The notes under the pieces: generated by a model
Database searches by the model: none
Told to the model about the DNA's origin: nothing
Seen by the model: the letters and a program-made list of their open reading frames with translations, nothing else
In this document: positions 10,126 to 18,423 of the stretch, in pieces
Layout of the letters: each line of letters opens with the position of its first letter
Position numbering within the stretch: position 1 is the stretch's first letter
From: Acinetobacter suaedae
GTDB taxonomy: Bacteria; Pseudomonadota; Gammaproteobacteria; Pseudomonadales; Moraxellaceae
Length of the DNA stretch: 64,000 nucleotides
Assembly (NCBI RefSeq): GCF_008630915.1
Contig: NZ_CP043909.1
Location: 372,001 to 436,000 of the forward strand
Reading direction: 5' to 3'
Position numbers and translations under genes: made by a program

Positions 10126-12012
10126 ATGAGCAAAACTTTTGCTGAATTTTCTTTGCACGAAACCTTACAACAAGCCCTCGAAGGTTTAGGTTTTACTAGT
10201 CCAACTCCTGTGCAAGAACAAGCGATTCCAGCTGCTTTAGATGGAAAAGATTTATTAGTTTCAAGCCAGACTGGTTCTGGTAAAACAGCAGCATTTTTAC
10301 TCCCTACATTAAACGCTTTAGCGGGTCAGGAAACTTTTGTGCCATTTAAAGAGCGCATGAAAGCAGTGACTCAGCCAAGCATTTTAGTTTTATGCCCTAC
10401 ACGTGAATTAGCTCAACAAGTAAGCCAAGATGCGATTGCATTTGTACGCCACATGAAAGGTGTTCGTATTGCTGCAATTATGGGTGGTATGCCTTTTGGT
10501 AAGCAAATTCAACAACTTAAGGGTGCACAAGTGGTTGTTGCGACTCCTGGTCGTTTACTTGATTTAGTCAATCGTCGCCAATTAAAGCTCGATAAAGTTG
10601 ACGCTTTAATCGTTGATGAAGCTGATCGTATGTTGGATCTTGGTTTCTCTGAAGACTTAGAGGCAATTAGTGATTTAGCTGCAAACCGTAATCAAACATT
10701 AATGTTCTCTGCTACATTTGCGGATCGTATTATCCGTCTTGCAGAACGTATGATGAATGATCCTGAGCGTATTGCAATTGAAACAGGTCATACAACTAAC
10801 ACTGATATTACTCAAACCCTTCATTGGACTGACGGTTTTGAGCATAAGAAAAAACTTTTGACTCACTGGTTATCTGACGAAAACTTAGATCAAGCAGTCG
10901 TTTTTGCTAGCACTCAAGAAGATACAGACATGCTTGCAGAAGAGTTAGCAGAAGCTGGTCACTCAGTGGTTGCATTACATGGTGCAATGCCACAAACGGT
11001 TCGTAACCGTCGTTTACGTAGCATTCGTGAAGGTCGTGCAAAAATCTTAGTTGCTACTGATGTTGCAGCGCGTGGTTTAGATGTACCAACGATTTCTCAC
11101 GTGATCAACTTCGGTTTACCGATGAAAAATGAAGACTATGTACACCGTATTGGCCGTACTGGTCGTGCAGGTCGTACAGGTCAAGCGATTACACTTGCGA
11201 CTTATCGTGAGCGTGGCAAAATTCGCGCTTTAGAAGATTATTTAGATGCACGTTTAAGTGTATCTGAAATTGAAGGTTTAGAGCCATCTCCACCTCCTGC
11301 ACGTTCAGGTCGTGATGGTGGCGGTCGCGGTCGCGGTGGTCGTGATGGTGGCGGCCGTGGTCGCGGTGGTTTTGGTGGTGGTCGTCGCTTTGAAGGTGAA
11401 GGTAACTTCAAACGTCGTGAAGGCGGTGATGATCGTCCACGTCGTAGCTTCGATGACAAGCCACGTGGTGAGCGTCCATCTTTTGGTGGCGAAGATCGTC
11501 CACGTCGTGAATTCAACTCTGACCGTCCACGTCGCGAGTTCAATTCAGATCGTCCACGCCGTGAAGGCGGTTTTGAAGACCGTCCACGTCGCGAATTTAA
11601 TTCAGATCGCCCACGTCGTGAAGGTGGTTTTGATGATCGTCCGAAACGTAGTTTTGGTGGTGAAGACCGTCCACGTCGCGAGTTCAATTCTGATCGTCCA
11701 CGTCGTGAAGGTGGCTTCAACGATAAACCGCGTTTTGACTCAAATGATGACAACCGTGGTAACCGTGTAGATTACAAACCACGTCGTGAAGGTAGCTTCG
11801 GCGACCGTCCAAAACGCGATTTTGGTGATCGTCCACAACGTGAAGGCGGTTTCGGTGATCGTCCAAAGCGTAGTTTCGGTGATGACCGTCCAAAACGCAG
11901 CTTCGGTGGTGATGATCGTCCAAAGCGTAAGTTTGGTAACGATGAGCGTCCAGTACGTGGCACACGTGAAGAACATTTCGGTGGCGACCGTCGTCGTAAG
12001 AACGATTTTTAA
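10126..12012 (+). CDS. DEAD-box ATP-dependent RNA helicase with RGG-like tail
   Basis: RNA helicase: Q motif (FTSPTPVQEQAIP), Walker A SQTGSGKTAAF, PTRELA, TPGRL, VDEADRMLD, SAT and the late HRIGRTGRAGR are all present in order within the first ~380 residues. From about residue 390 to the end, the tail is a low-complexity chain of Arg/Gly/Asp-rich units (RPRREFNSD, RPRREGGF, RPKRSFGG), typical of RNA-binding extensions of RhlE/DeaD-like helicases. ATG 10126 (MSKTFAEF) is preferred over the in-frame GTG at 10114. RhlE versus DeaD cannot be settled by eye, so no symbol is given. It has its own long leader and terminator, which suggests post-transcriptional control. Confidence 0.92.
   Translation: MSKTFAEFSLHETLQQALEGLGFTSPTPVQEQAIPAALDGKDLLVSSQTGSGKTAAFLLPTLNALAGQETFVPFKERMKAVTQPSILVLCPTRELAQQVSQDAIAFVRHMKGVRIAAIMGGMPFGKQIQQLKGAQVVVATPGRLLDLVNRRQLKLDKVDALIVDEADRMLDLGFSEDLEAISDLAANRNQTLMFSATFADRIIRLAERMMNDPERIAIETGHTTNTDITQTLHWTDGFEHKKKLLTHWLSDENLDQAVVFASTQEDTDMLAEELAEAGHSVVALHGAMPQTVRNRRLRSIREGRAKILVATDVAARGLDVPTISHVINFGLPMKNEDYVHRIGRTGRAGRTGQAITLATYRERGKIRALEDYLDARLSVSEIEGLEPSPPPARSGRDGGGRGRGGRDGGGRGRGGFGGGRRFEGEGNFKRREGGDDRPRRSFDDKPRGERPSFGGEDRPRREFNSDRPRREFNSDRPRREGGFEDRPRREFNSDRPRREGGFDDRPKRSFGGEDRPRREFNSDRPRREGGFNDKPRFDSNDDNRGNRVDYKPRREGSFGDRPKRDFGDRPQREGGFGDRPKRSFGDDRPKRSFGGDDRPKRKFGNDERPVRGTREEHFGGDRRRKNDF
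11290..11960 (+). repeat. Degenerate coding repeat region in helicase tail
   Basis: Imperfect units of about 24-54 bp based on GATCGTCCACGTCGTGAA, encoding D-R-P-R-R-E followed by FNS or GGF. At least ten copies occur; later copies change to RPKRSFG. Long false open frames on other strands here come from this biased composition. Confidence 0.85.
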
Positions 12013-12033
12013 TCGATAAAAACCGATGAAAAG

Positions 12034-12063
12034 AAAAAGCCAGTTGAAGAACTGGCTTTTTTA
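12034..12063 (+). terminator. Rho-independent terminator after helicase
   Basis: Perfect 12-bp stem AAAAAGCCAGTT (12034-12045) with AACTGGCTTTTT (12050-12061), 4-nt loop, T-tract. Confidence 0.93.
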
Positions 12064-12122
12064 TTTGTGATTAGTCAGGTAAAATTGTAAAAACGAGTAC
12101 TAATTCAAATTTTATAAAAGAA

Positions 12123-12335
12123 ATGAATAAGATTAATCAAACTAACGGCCTAAATCACCAAATTTGGTCTTTCATTCGCAATGAAGGATTGCCGTGCTTA
12201 TTCGTCATCTTGATGTTATGCAACGGTTTATTTTTTGCTTATGCTGTTTTTGATCAAAATAATACCAATTCGTATAAGGTGAATATTCCTCATACATCTG
12301 AATCAGTTGATCTAAAGCCTGGCTACATAAATTAA
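12123..12335 (+). CDS. Small single-pass membrane protein, unknown
   Basis: 70 residues with one hydrophobic segment (LPCLFVILMLCNGLFFAYAV, about residues 23-42) between a polar N-terminus and a polar C-terminal tail. It sits between the helicase terminator and the mla operon. No family is recognised. It could be a real small membrane protein; the ribosome site is weak. Confidence 0.5.
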   Translation: MNKINQTNGLNHQIWSFIRNEGLPCLFVILMLCNGLFFAYAVFDQNNTNSYKVNIPHTSESVDLKPGYIN

Positions 12336-12430
12336 ATAATCTTGATACATCACTTATCAAAATAAAAACAACCATTTAATCTTTCAGTGTATAGTATGCG
12401 TGCATAAAAAGTGCAGGAATGAATGCCATT

Positions 12431-13249
12431 ATGAATAACAAATCTCCTCTCGATGCTGAAGCCTTAATTGAAGTTAGAAACTTAAGCTTTAATCGAGGAG
12501 AACGCGTCATCTATGACGATATCAGTCTTAAAATTCGACGTGGTCAAATTACTGCAATTATGGGACCTTCTGGTACAGGTAAGACCACTTTGCTTCGTTT
12601 GATTGGTGGACAATTAGTCCCAGACCAAGGCGAAGTGCTGCTGGATGGTCAAAATATTGCGACGATGTCACGTCATGAGCTTTTTGCAGCTCGTGCGCGT
12701 ATGGGGATGTTATTCCAGAGTGGTGCTTTATTCACAGATATGTCTGTGTATGAAAATGTTGCTTTCCCGATTCGCGCACATACCAAGCTACCAGAGCATC
12801 TCATTGCTGAACTGGTGGGTTTAAAGCTTGAATCTGTTGGGTTACGTGGTGCTGAGAAATTAATGCCTTCTGAGCTTTCAGGCGGGATGAATCGTCGAGT
12901 GGCTTTGGCACGTGCAATTGCACTAGATCCAGACCTTATTATGTATGATGAACCTTTTGCCGGGCAAGATCCGATTGTCATGGGTGTCTTGACGCGCCTA
13001 ATTCGATCTTTGCGAGAAGCACTTGATTTAACTACAATTATTGTTTCGCATGACGTTGCGGAAACATTGTCAATTGCTGACTATATTTATGTTGTTGCAG
13101 AAGGAAAAATTCAGGGTGAGGGCTCACCTGAACAACTAAAAAATCATGCTTCACCATTTGTTCGTCAGTTTCTAACAGGTTCAATAGAAGGGCCTGTTGA
13201 ATATCAATTTACGCATCAAGCATATTTAGATAACGAGGTTCGTCCATGA
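12431..13249 (+). CDS. mlaF: Phospholipid ABC transporter ATP-binding protein MlaF
   Basis: ATPase of the Mla system, which moves phospholipids between the outer and inner membranes to keep outer-membrane asymmetry. Walker A GPSGTGKTT, signature LSGGM, Walker B LIMYDEPFAG and the H-loop VSHD are all visible in 272 residues. The frame also has an ATG at 12419, but the AGGA ribosome site abuts that codon directly, so ATG 12431 (MNNKSPLD) is more likely. It is the first gene of mlaFEDCB and overlaps mlaE by 4 bp. Confidence 0.94.
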   Translation: MNNKSPLDAEALIEVRNLSFNRGERVIYDDISLKIRRGQITAIMGPSGTGKTTLLRLIGGQLVPDQGEVLLDGQNIATMSRHELFAARARMGMLFQSGALFTDMSVYENVAFPIRAHTKLPEHLIAELVGLKLESVGLRGAEKLMPSELSGGMNRRVALARAIALDPDLIMYDEPFAGQDPIVMGVLTRLIRSLREALDLTTIIVSHDVAETLSIADYIYVVAEGKIQGEGSPEQLKNHASPFVRQFLTGSIEGPVEYQFTHQAYLDNEVRP

Positions 13250-14022
13250 ATACGATTGCCTGGCTAGGTAGACTCGTTATTGAGCGAATAAAGGGGATTG
13301 GTGCTGCATCACTGATGCTCCTACAAATTTTATTTTCGATGCCATCAAAAGGTGGTTTTCAGCGTTTTATTTATCAAATGTACCGTGTCGGGGTGATGTC
13401 TTTATTGATCATCTCCGTATCGGGTTTATTTATTGGTCTGGTATTGGGTTTACAAGGCTACTCAATTTTGGTCAATGTGGGTAGTGAAGCCATGCTAGGC
13501 ACTATGGTGTCTTTGACGTTGTTACGTGAACTGGCACCAGTAGTTGCAGCTTTATTATTTGCAGGACGAGCTGGGTCTGCATTAACTGCTGAAATTGGTT
13601 CCATGAAGCAAAGTGAACAGCTTGCAAGTATGGAAATGATCGGAGTCGATCCACTGAAACAAATCGTATCTCCACGATTATGGGCAGGTATTGTGAGTTT
13701 ACCGATGCTAACAGTGATTTTTGCTGCGATCGGTATCGTTGGTGGTAAGTTGGTGGGTGTTGATTTCCTCGGCGTGGATGAGGGTTCATTCTGGGGTGGG
13801 ATGCAAAGTAGTGTTCAATTTGGACATGATGTGGTCAACGGCATCATTAAAAGTATTGTCTTTGCTCTGATTTGTACATGGGTAGCGGTCTATCAGGGTT
13901 ATGCCTGTGACCCAACCCCAGAAGGTATTGCGACTTCGATGACGAGAACGGTCGTATATTCTTCGCTTTGTGTATTAGGTTTTGATTTCGTGTTGACTGC
14001 GGTCATGTTCGGAGGGATTTAA
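13246..14022 (+). CDS. mlaE: Phospholipid ABC transporter permease MlaE
   Basis: Inner-membrane permease of the Mla complex. 258 residues with several membrane segments and the family block VSLTLLRELAPVVAALLFAGRAGSALTAEIG region (residues ~87-115), including the conserved E-x-G type loop. ATGA overlap with mlaF and a TAATG overlap with mlaD point to translational coupling and fixed stoichiometry. Confidence 0.95.
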   Translation: MNTIAWLGRLVIERIKGIGAASLMLLQILFSMPSKGGFQRFIYQMYRVGVMSLLIISVSGLFIGLVLGLQGYSILVNVGSEAMLGTMVSLTLLRELAPVVAALLFAGRAGSALTAEIGSMKQSEQLASMEMIGVDPLKQIVSPRLWAGIVSLPMLTVIFAAIGIVGGKLVGVDFLGVDEGSFWGGMQSSVQFGHDVVNGIIKSIVFALICTWVAVYQGYACDPTPEGIATSMTRTVVYSSLCVLGFDFVLTAVMFGGI

Positions 14023-14684
14023 TGAAATCACGTACTAGTGAGCTGGCCGTAGGTATTTTTGTCATTATCTTCGGTATTGCTCTATTTTTTCTTGCAATGA
14101 AGGTCAGTGGTTTAGTTGGTACTAATTTGCGTGACAGTTATAGCATGACAGCTCAATTTGACAATATTAATGGGTTAAAGACACGTGCTAAGGTCACGAT
14201 GAGTGGTGTCACGATTGGTCGTGTTGACTCGATTACGCTTGATCCAGTGACACGTTTGGCGACTGTTAAGTTTGATCTAGATGGAAAACTGACTAGTTTT
14301 AATCCAGAGCAACTCAAAGAAGTTCAAAACAATGCCCTAGAAGAGTTACGTTATAGTGCTGACTATGAGCAAGCTGATGCTGCGCAACAAAAAGCAATGG
14401 AACAGCAACTTATCAGTAACATGACCTCCATCACCAGTATTGATGAAGATGCTTATATAATGGTAGCGACCAATGGCTTATTGGGTGAGAAATACTTGAA
14501 AGTTATCCCAGGTGGTGGTGTGAACTACTTAAAGCGTGGTGATGTAATTTCAAATACCCAGGGCACAATGGATCTAGAAGATTTAATCAGTAAGTTTATT
14601 ACTGGTGGCGGTGCTGGCAAAGTTGCATCTGATGCTGAAACTTCAGCATCACAAGCAGATGCTGAACCATCTTTTGCTGAGTAA
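14022..14684 (+). CDS. mlaD: MCE-domain substrate-binding protein MlaD
   Basis: One N-terminal membrane helix (VGIFVIIFGIALFFLAMKVSG) followed by an MCE domain (about residues 38-115), as in the hexameric periplasmic ring that holds lipid over the MlaFE core. At 220 residues it is longer than E. coli MlaD (183). The extra part includes a Glu/Gln/Ala-rich stretch inside the MCE region (about residues 95-130), known in Acinetobacter MlaD as an insertion, and an acidic Ala/Ser-rich tail. Confidence 0.93.
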   Translation: MKSRTSELAVGIFVIIFGIALFFLAMKVSGLVGTNLRDSYSMTAQFDNINGLKTRAKVTMSGVTIGRVDSITLDPVTRLATVKFDLDGKLTSFNPEQLKEVQNNALEELRYSADYEQADAAQQKAMEQQLISNMTSITSIDEDAYIMVATNGLLGEKYLKVIPGGGVNYLKRGDVISNTQGTMDLEDLISKFITGGGAGKVASDAETSASQADAEPSFAE

Positions 14685-14703
14685 TCGTATTTAGGAGTTT
14701 AAA

Positions 14704-15336
14704 GTGAACACATTATTGAAACAGACTTTAACCGCAAGTGTATTATCAACAATGCTTGCAAGTGCAGCATTTGCAGCACCAACAGAAACACCACCAGACT
14801 TTGTAAAGCGTGTGGCTGATGGTTTGGTAACACGTTTAAAAGCTGATCATGCAAAGTTACAAAACAATCCTGAATTGGTTAGAACGATTATTCGCCAAAA
14901 TCTTGACCCATATGTAGACTCTCAAGCGTTTACCCGCATCGTATTGGGTACTTATGCGAATAATCAGCATACGACCGCAGCTCAACGTGCACAGTTTGAA
15001 AAGAACTTCCGTGAAGTGATCATTGAAAACTATGGTAGTGCTTTTGCAAAATATACCAATCAAAGTTACACCATGCGTCCATACCGAGCGACAAACTCGA
15101 AAAACCCTGTAGTGACCTTAGATTTTCTTAACAATGGTGAGAAGATCCCTGTGTCATTCCAATTGGTTGATAAAGGTGACCAATGGCGTATCCGTAATGT
15201 GAATGTGGCGGGTATTGACTTAGGTTTACAATTCCGTAACCAGTTCGCTGCGACTGTTCAGCGTAATGGTGGTGACATTAACAAAGCAATCGCAACCTTT
15301 AAACCAGATGCAGATGCTGCGGTATCTAAAAAATAA
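14704..15336 (+). CDS. mlaC: Periplasmic phospholipid shuttle MlaC
   Basis: 210 residues with a Sec signal peptide ending ASAAFAA, then the Tol-Tol/MlaC fold. It ferries lipid between the outer-membrane MlaA complex and MlaD. The start is a GTG at 14704, preceded by TTTAGGAG. mlaA is not in the window, as expected, since it is normally unlinked. Confidence 0.93.
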   Translation: MNTLLKQTLTASVLSTMLASAAFAAPTETPPDFVKRVADGLVTRLKADHAKLQNNPELVRTIIRQNLDPYVDSQAFTRIVLGTYANNQHTTAAQRAQFEKNFREVIIENYGSAFAKYTNQSYTMRPYRATNSKNPVVTLDFLNNGEKIPVSFQLVDKGDQWRIRNVNVAGIDLGLQFRNQFAATVQRNGGDINKAIATFKPDADAAVSKK

Positions 15337-15347
15337 GTAGGTGACGG

Positions 15348-15635
15348 GTGATTCAGTATATTGATCAGCAATTGATCGTTTCGAAAACGATTAATTTTGA
15401 GAATGCAGAGCAGGTTTATCAGACTGGTTTAAAGCATATTCAGCAACATCAGAATTTTCCTTTGGTTGTTGATCTTGCGCAGCTTGAAAATGGTAATACT
15501 TTATCATTGGCAGTTTTGGTGCAATGGTTGCGCCAAACACCAGAGCGTAAAGGGCTGCATTTCAAAAACGTTTCTGAGAAAATGTTGAAAATCATCCAAG
15601 CGAGTCATTTGCAAGATGATCTGAAATTGATCTGA
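15348..15635 (+). CDS. mlaB: STAS-domain protein MlaB
   Basis: A 95-residue cytoplasmic protein with the STAS pattern (LVVDLAQLENGNTLSLAVLVQWL), the position and size of MlaB, which binds MlaF and is needed for transporter activity. The start is GTG at 15348, 11 bp after mlaC. Identification rests largely on synteny plus the STAS core. Confidence 0.85.
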   Translation: MIQYIDQQLIVSKTINFENAEQVYQTGLKHIQQHQNFPLVVDLAQLENGNTLSLAVLVQWLRQTPERKGLHFKNVSEKMLKIIQASHLQDDLKLI

Positions 15636-15647
15636 AAGAGAAGTATG

Positions 15648-15678
15648 AAAAGAGAGCTTTTGATAAAGCTCTCTTTTT
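15648..15678 (+). terminator. Rho-independent terminator of mla operon
   Basis: Stem AAAGAGAGCTTT with AAAGCTCTCTTT around TGAT, then TTCTTT. It closes the mla operon against the convergent gene at 15687. Confidence 0.9.
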
Positions 15679-15686
15679 CTTTGCAA

Positions 15687-16229
15687 CTATGATTTTGGAA
15701 AGGCTGACAAAAGAGATTGGCAAGTTGGATATTTTTTGTTTAGCTTTTTAAGATAATAACTTTGATCGTGTTCTAAAAAACCACCTAATAATCCTGTAGA
15801 TGTCGTGTATTGGCAATTTCGATTTTGTCGATCCCATGCGGTAAACGGTATGATTGGTTGGCTGATAGAGAGAATATCATTTCGACAATGCAATCGTGCT
15901 AAGGACGTGATGCTATATGTTTGTGATTTTGCACTATCTTGAACGTAGGCTAAGCCAATAACTAAATCGTCTTTTTTAAAGTTTGGATAGAAGTGGCTCT
16001 GCCATTGTTTTGCTTTCGAATACTTTATCCATGCACCAAGACCTCGGAAGATAAACTGAGGATGATTCAGTGTTAAATGATAGTAATCTTTAGATGAAGT
16101 TTTTTGAACTGATTGAAGACGTGAAATAAACACGTCTTCAGGAGAATGTGGTGCGCATGCAAAAGATGTAGGAATTAATAAAATTGATCCATATATCAGT
16201 AGACTCGGAAAGAGAGTGCGACCTCTCAT
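15687..16229 (-). CDS. Exported protein of unknown function
   Basis: 180 residues with an N-terminal signal-like segment (LFPSLLIYGSILLIPTSFACA) and four further cysteines that could form disulfides. It contains no domain I recognise. It lies one base after the corA stop on the same strand, so it is very probably co-transcribed with corA. Function unknown. Confidence 0.7.
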   Translation of the reverse strand: MRGRTLFPSLLIYGSILLIPTSFACAPHSPEDVFISRLQSVQKTSSKDYYHLTLNHPQFIFRGLGAWIKYSKAKQWQSHFYPNFKKDDLVIGLAYVQDSAKSQTYSITSLARLHCRNDILSISQPIIPFTAWDRQNRNCQYTTSTGLLGGFLEHDQSYYLKKLNKKYPTCQSLLSAFPKS

Positions 16230-16230
16230 G

Positions 16231-17247
16231 CTAAATCCATTTTTTCCATCGGAAATAAAGTGTTGGCCCGATCAAAAAGGTAATTACTAAAGTAATGACA
16301 ATCCAAAAGCTGGTATTGCCTTGAGCAAAAGGTAATACATCAGTATTCATACCATAGATACTAGCAATCAACATTGGAGGAGCTAACATACTCGGCAGGA
16401 TAGAGAAACGTTTAAAAGTTTCATTCATTTCTGTGTTGGCAAAACCAGTCGTAATATCAAGTAAGAATTTTAGTTTCTGGAATAAGAAAGCATTATGCTC
16501 AAGTAAAGAGCGTACATCTTCACTCATTTCTCGAATATCAGCATCATATATGTGACTTCCTAACGCACGCGGACGTGATAGGAAGGTCAATACTCGGCGT
16601 AAGTCAGTCAGACAGAGTTGTGCTTTTCCTAGCATATCTTCTTGATGCGCTAAACGTGTGATCATGTCATCAAGATCTAAGATCTGTTCGCGATGATGAT
16701 CATTGAGAACTTCAGCAGAGTATTCTTCAAGGTACCGATGGGTATCCTCAAGAATATCTGAAAGCTCATCCAGTTTTGCTTCTAGTAAACCTAATAAGAT
16801 CCAAACGGGATCTTTGTAATCCATCTCATAATCATTACGTCGAGCGCGAGCACGAAAGGCACGAAATGCAACTAATTTTTCACCACGTAAAGTAATAAGC
16901 CGATTTTTTTCAAGCAAGAATGCAACGGTATGTACTGTCGCAGCCAATGTGTTTTCTAAATCTTCTTGTTCTCGGTCAGATTGAAAGTTTTTATTCTTTG
17001 TTAAAAAATAAGTACTGATATGCAAAATTCCATCATCATCACGGTAAAATCGTGCCGATGAGGAAATATCTTCTAGTGACTTGAGGGTAGGTAAGTTTCT
17101 TTCATAGGCATCGAGTACCCATTGCTGCTCTTCTTGGGATGGCGCAATTAGATCGATCCAGACCAATTCAGGGTAGAGATCAAAACCACCATTGATGGTT
17201 GCATCTTCTAGACTACCGCGCTCTGTGGCATAAAAGGCTTCAAGCAT
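16231..17247 (-). CDS. corA: Magnesium/cobalt transporter CorA family
   Basis: Divalent cation channel: long acidic/helical cytoplasmic domain followed by two C-terminal membrane helices, with the selectivity motif YGMN at about residue 299 and a basic end RWKKWI. The frame opens at 17337, but ATG 17247 (MLEAFYATERGS) has GAGG upstream and gives a 338-residue protein, matching the family length. It leads a two-gene unit with the exported protein. Confidence 0.93.
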   Translation of the reverse strand: MLEAFYATERGSLEDATINGGFDLYPELVWIDLIAPSQEEQQWVLDAYERNLPTLKSLEDISSSARFYRDDDGILHISTYFLTKNKNFQSDREQEDLENTLAATVHTVAFLLEKNRLITLRGEKLVAFRAFRARARRNDYEMDYKDPVWILLGLLEAKLDELSDILEDTHRYLEEYSAEVLNDHHREQILDLDDMITRLAHQEDMLGKAQLCLTDLRRVLTFLSRPRALGSHIYDADIREMSEDVRSLLEHNAFLFQKLKFLLDITTGFANTEMNETFKRFSILPSMLAPPMLIASIYGMNTDVLPFAQGNTSFWIVITLVITFLIGPTLYFRWKKWI

Positions 17248-17420
17248 GTCTTTTTTCCTCGCGCAGTGAATATTAGGACTTTTTGCACTATGCAGAAAGT
17301 CAGCGTGTATTTTAGACAAGGATGCAATGAAAAACACTTGCCTAATCGTTATTTTCTTAAAAATCTTGTTTCTTAGCTTACTTTAACAGCATGACAATTG
17401 CATAAAACGGTTTTAATTGT

Positions 17421-18005
17421 ATGAATTCAATATGTGTTTTCTGTGGCTCTTCTCTTGGAAATGATCCGATATATCAACATATGGCACAAGCAACTGGGCA
17501 GGCGATTGCAGAGCAAGGTAAAACGCTGATTTACGGTGGTGGTCGTTCTGGTTTAATGGGTGTCGTTGCTGATAGCGCATTAAAGGCTGGAGGACGTGTG
17601 GTTGGTATTATTCCAAATGCATTGGTTGATCGGGAGCTTGCACATAAGGGGTTAACTGAACTCTATGTGGTTAATAATATGCATGAGCGTAAAACTCAGA
17701 TGTCTGAGCAAGCAGATGCATTTATTGCATTACCTGGTGGTGCGGGAACATTAGAAGAAATCTTTGAACAGTGGACTTGGAATCAACTTGGAATTCATCA
17801 AAAGCCTTGTGCATTTTTAAATGTTGATGGTTTTTACGATGATTTAATTAAAATGATTCAAGGTTCGGTGGCACGTGGATTTAGTCAGTCACGTTTTGTT
17901 GATCAATTGATTGTGGCAAATGATATTAATGAAATTCTAACAGCATTTTCAACCTATCAACCTGCGGTGCCTAAATGGATGTCGGTTGATGAAATTCAAG
18001 CATGA
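17421..18005 (+). CDS. LOG family protein (nucleoside 5'-monophosphate phosphoribohydrolase)
   Basis: 194 residues with N-terminal VFCGSSLG, YGGGRSGLMG and the family hallmark PGGAGTLEEIFE. LOG proteins release free bases such as cytokinins from nucleoside monophosphates, and bacterial versions are often annotated as TIGR00730 Rossmann proteins. The physiological substrate here is unknown. The next gene overlaps or abuts the 3' end, so they form a pair. Confidence 0.92.
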   Translation: MNSICVFCGSSLGNDPIYQHMAQATGQAIAEQGKTLIYGGGRSGLMGVVADSALKAGGRVVGIIPNALVDRELAHKGLTELYVVNNMHERKTQMSEQADAFIALPGGAGTLEEIFEQWTWNQLGIHQKPCAFLNVDGFYDDLIKMIQGSVARGFSQSRFVDQLIVANDINEILTAFSTYQPAVPKWMSVDEIQA

Positions 18006-18015
18006 GGATGTTTCA

Positions 18016-18423
18016 TTGAAAATTATAACGGTTGCAGCGGCGGTCATCGTAAATCAACAAAATCAACTTTTAGTGGTGCGAAAACAGAATACGCACTCAT
18101 TTATGCAGGTCGGTGGTAAATTGGAAATCAATGAGGCACCTGAAATTACGATTCAACGTGAAATCTTGGAAGAGATTGGTTGTGAGTGTGAGATTCAGCA
18201 ATTTGTTGGAAAGTTTGAGACGGCTGCTGCCAATGAGCCTGATCATCGATTGGTTAGTTATCTTTATATGGTTGAATTAAAACAGAAGCCAAAGATCGCA
18301 GCTGAAATTGCAGAAATGAAATGGGTCGATCTAAATGATCAAGTTACTTTACTCGCCCCTTTAACCAAAGAGGTGGTGATTCCGTGGATGCTTAAGCAAC
18401 AGATGACAGGGGTGAGTCCTTAA
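18016..18423 (+). CDS. NUDIX hydrolase
   Basis: Complete Nudix box at about residues 37-59: G-KLEIN-E, then seven residues, then REILEEIGC. It hydrolyses a nucleoside diphosphate linked to another moiety; the substrate is unknown. The open frame reaches back to 17986, but a TTG at 18016 has GAGG 8 nt upstream and gives a normal 135-residue protein beginning at a beta strand (LKIITVAAAVI). The last 32 bp overlap the end of comF on the other strand. Confidence 0.85.
   Translation: MKIITVAAAVIVNQQNQLLVVRKQNTHSFMQVGGKLEINEAPEITIQREILEEIGCECEIQQFVGKFETAAANEPDHRLVSYLYMVELKQKPKIAAEIAEMKWVDLNDQVTLLAPLTKEVVIPWMLKQQMTGVSP

Noticed and set aside
11290..11960. Regular short repeats that might suggest a CRISPR array or minisatellite
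   Set aside because: Units are degenerate, keep the helicase frame and have no unique spacers; they encode the RNA-binding tail.
11238..11976. Several long open frames on the minus strand and other plus frames, up to 171 codons
   Set aside because: They lie inside the repetitive RGG tail of the helicase; the biased codons remove stops in other frames. Their products are monotonous Ser/Arg/Pro or Val chains.
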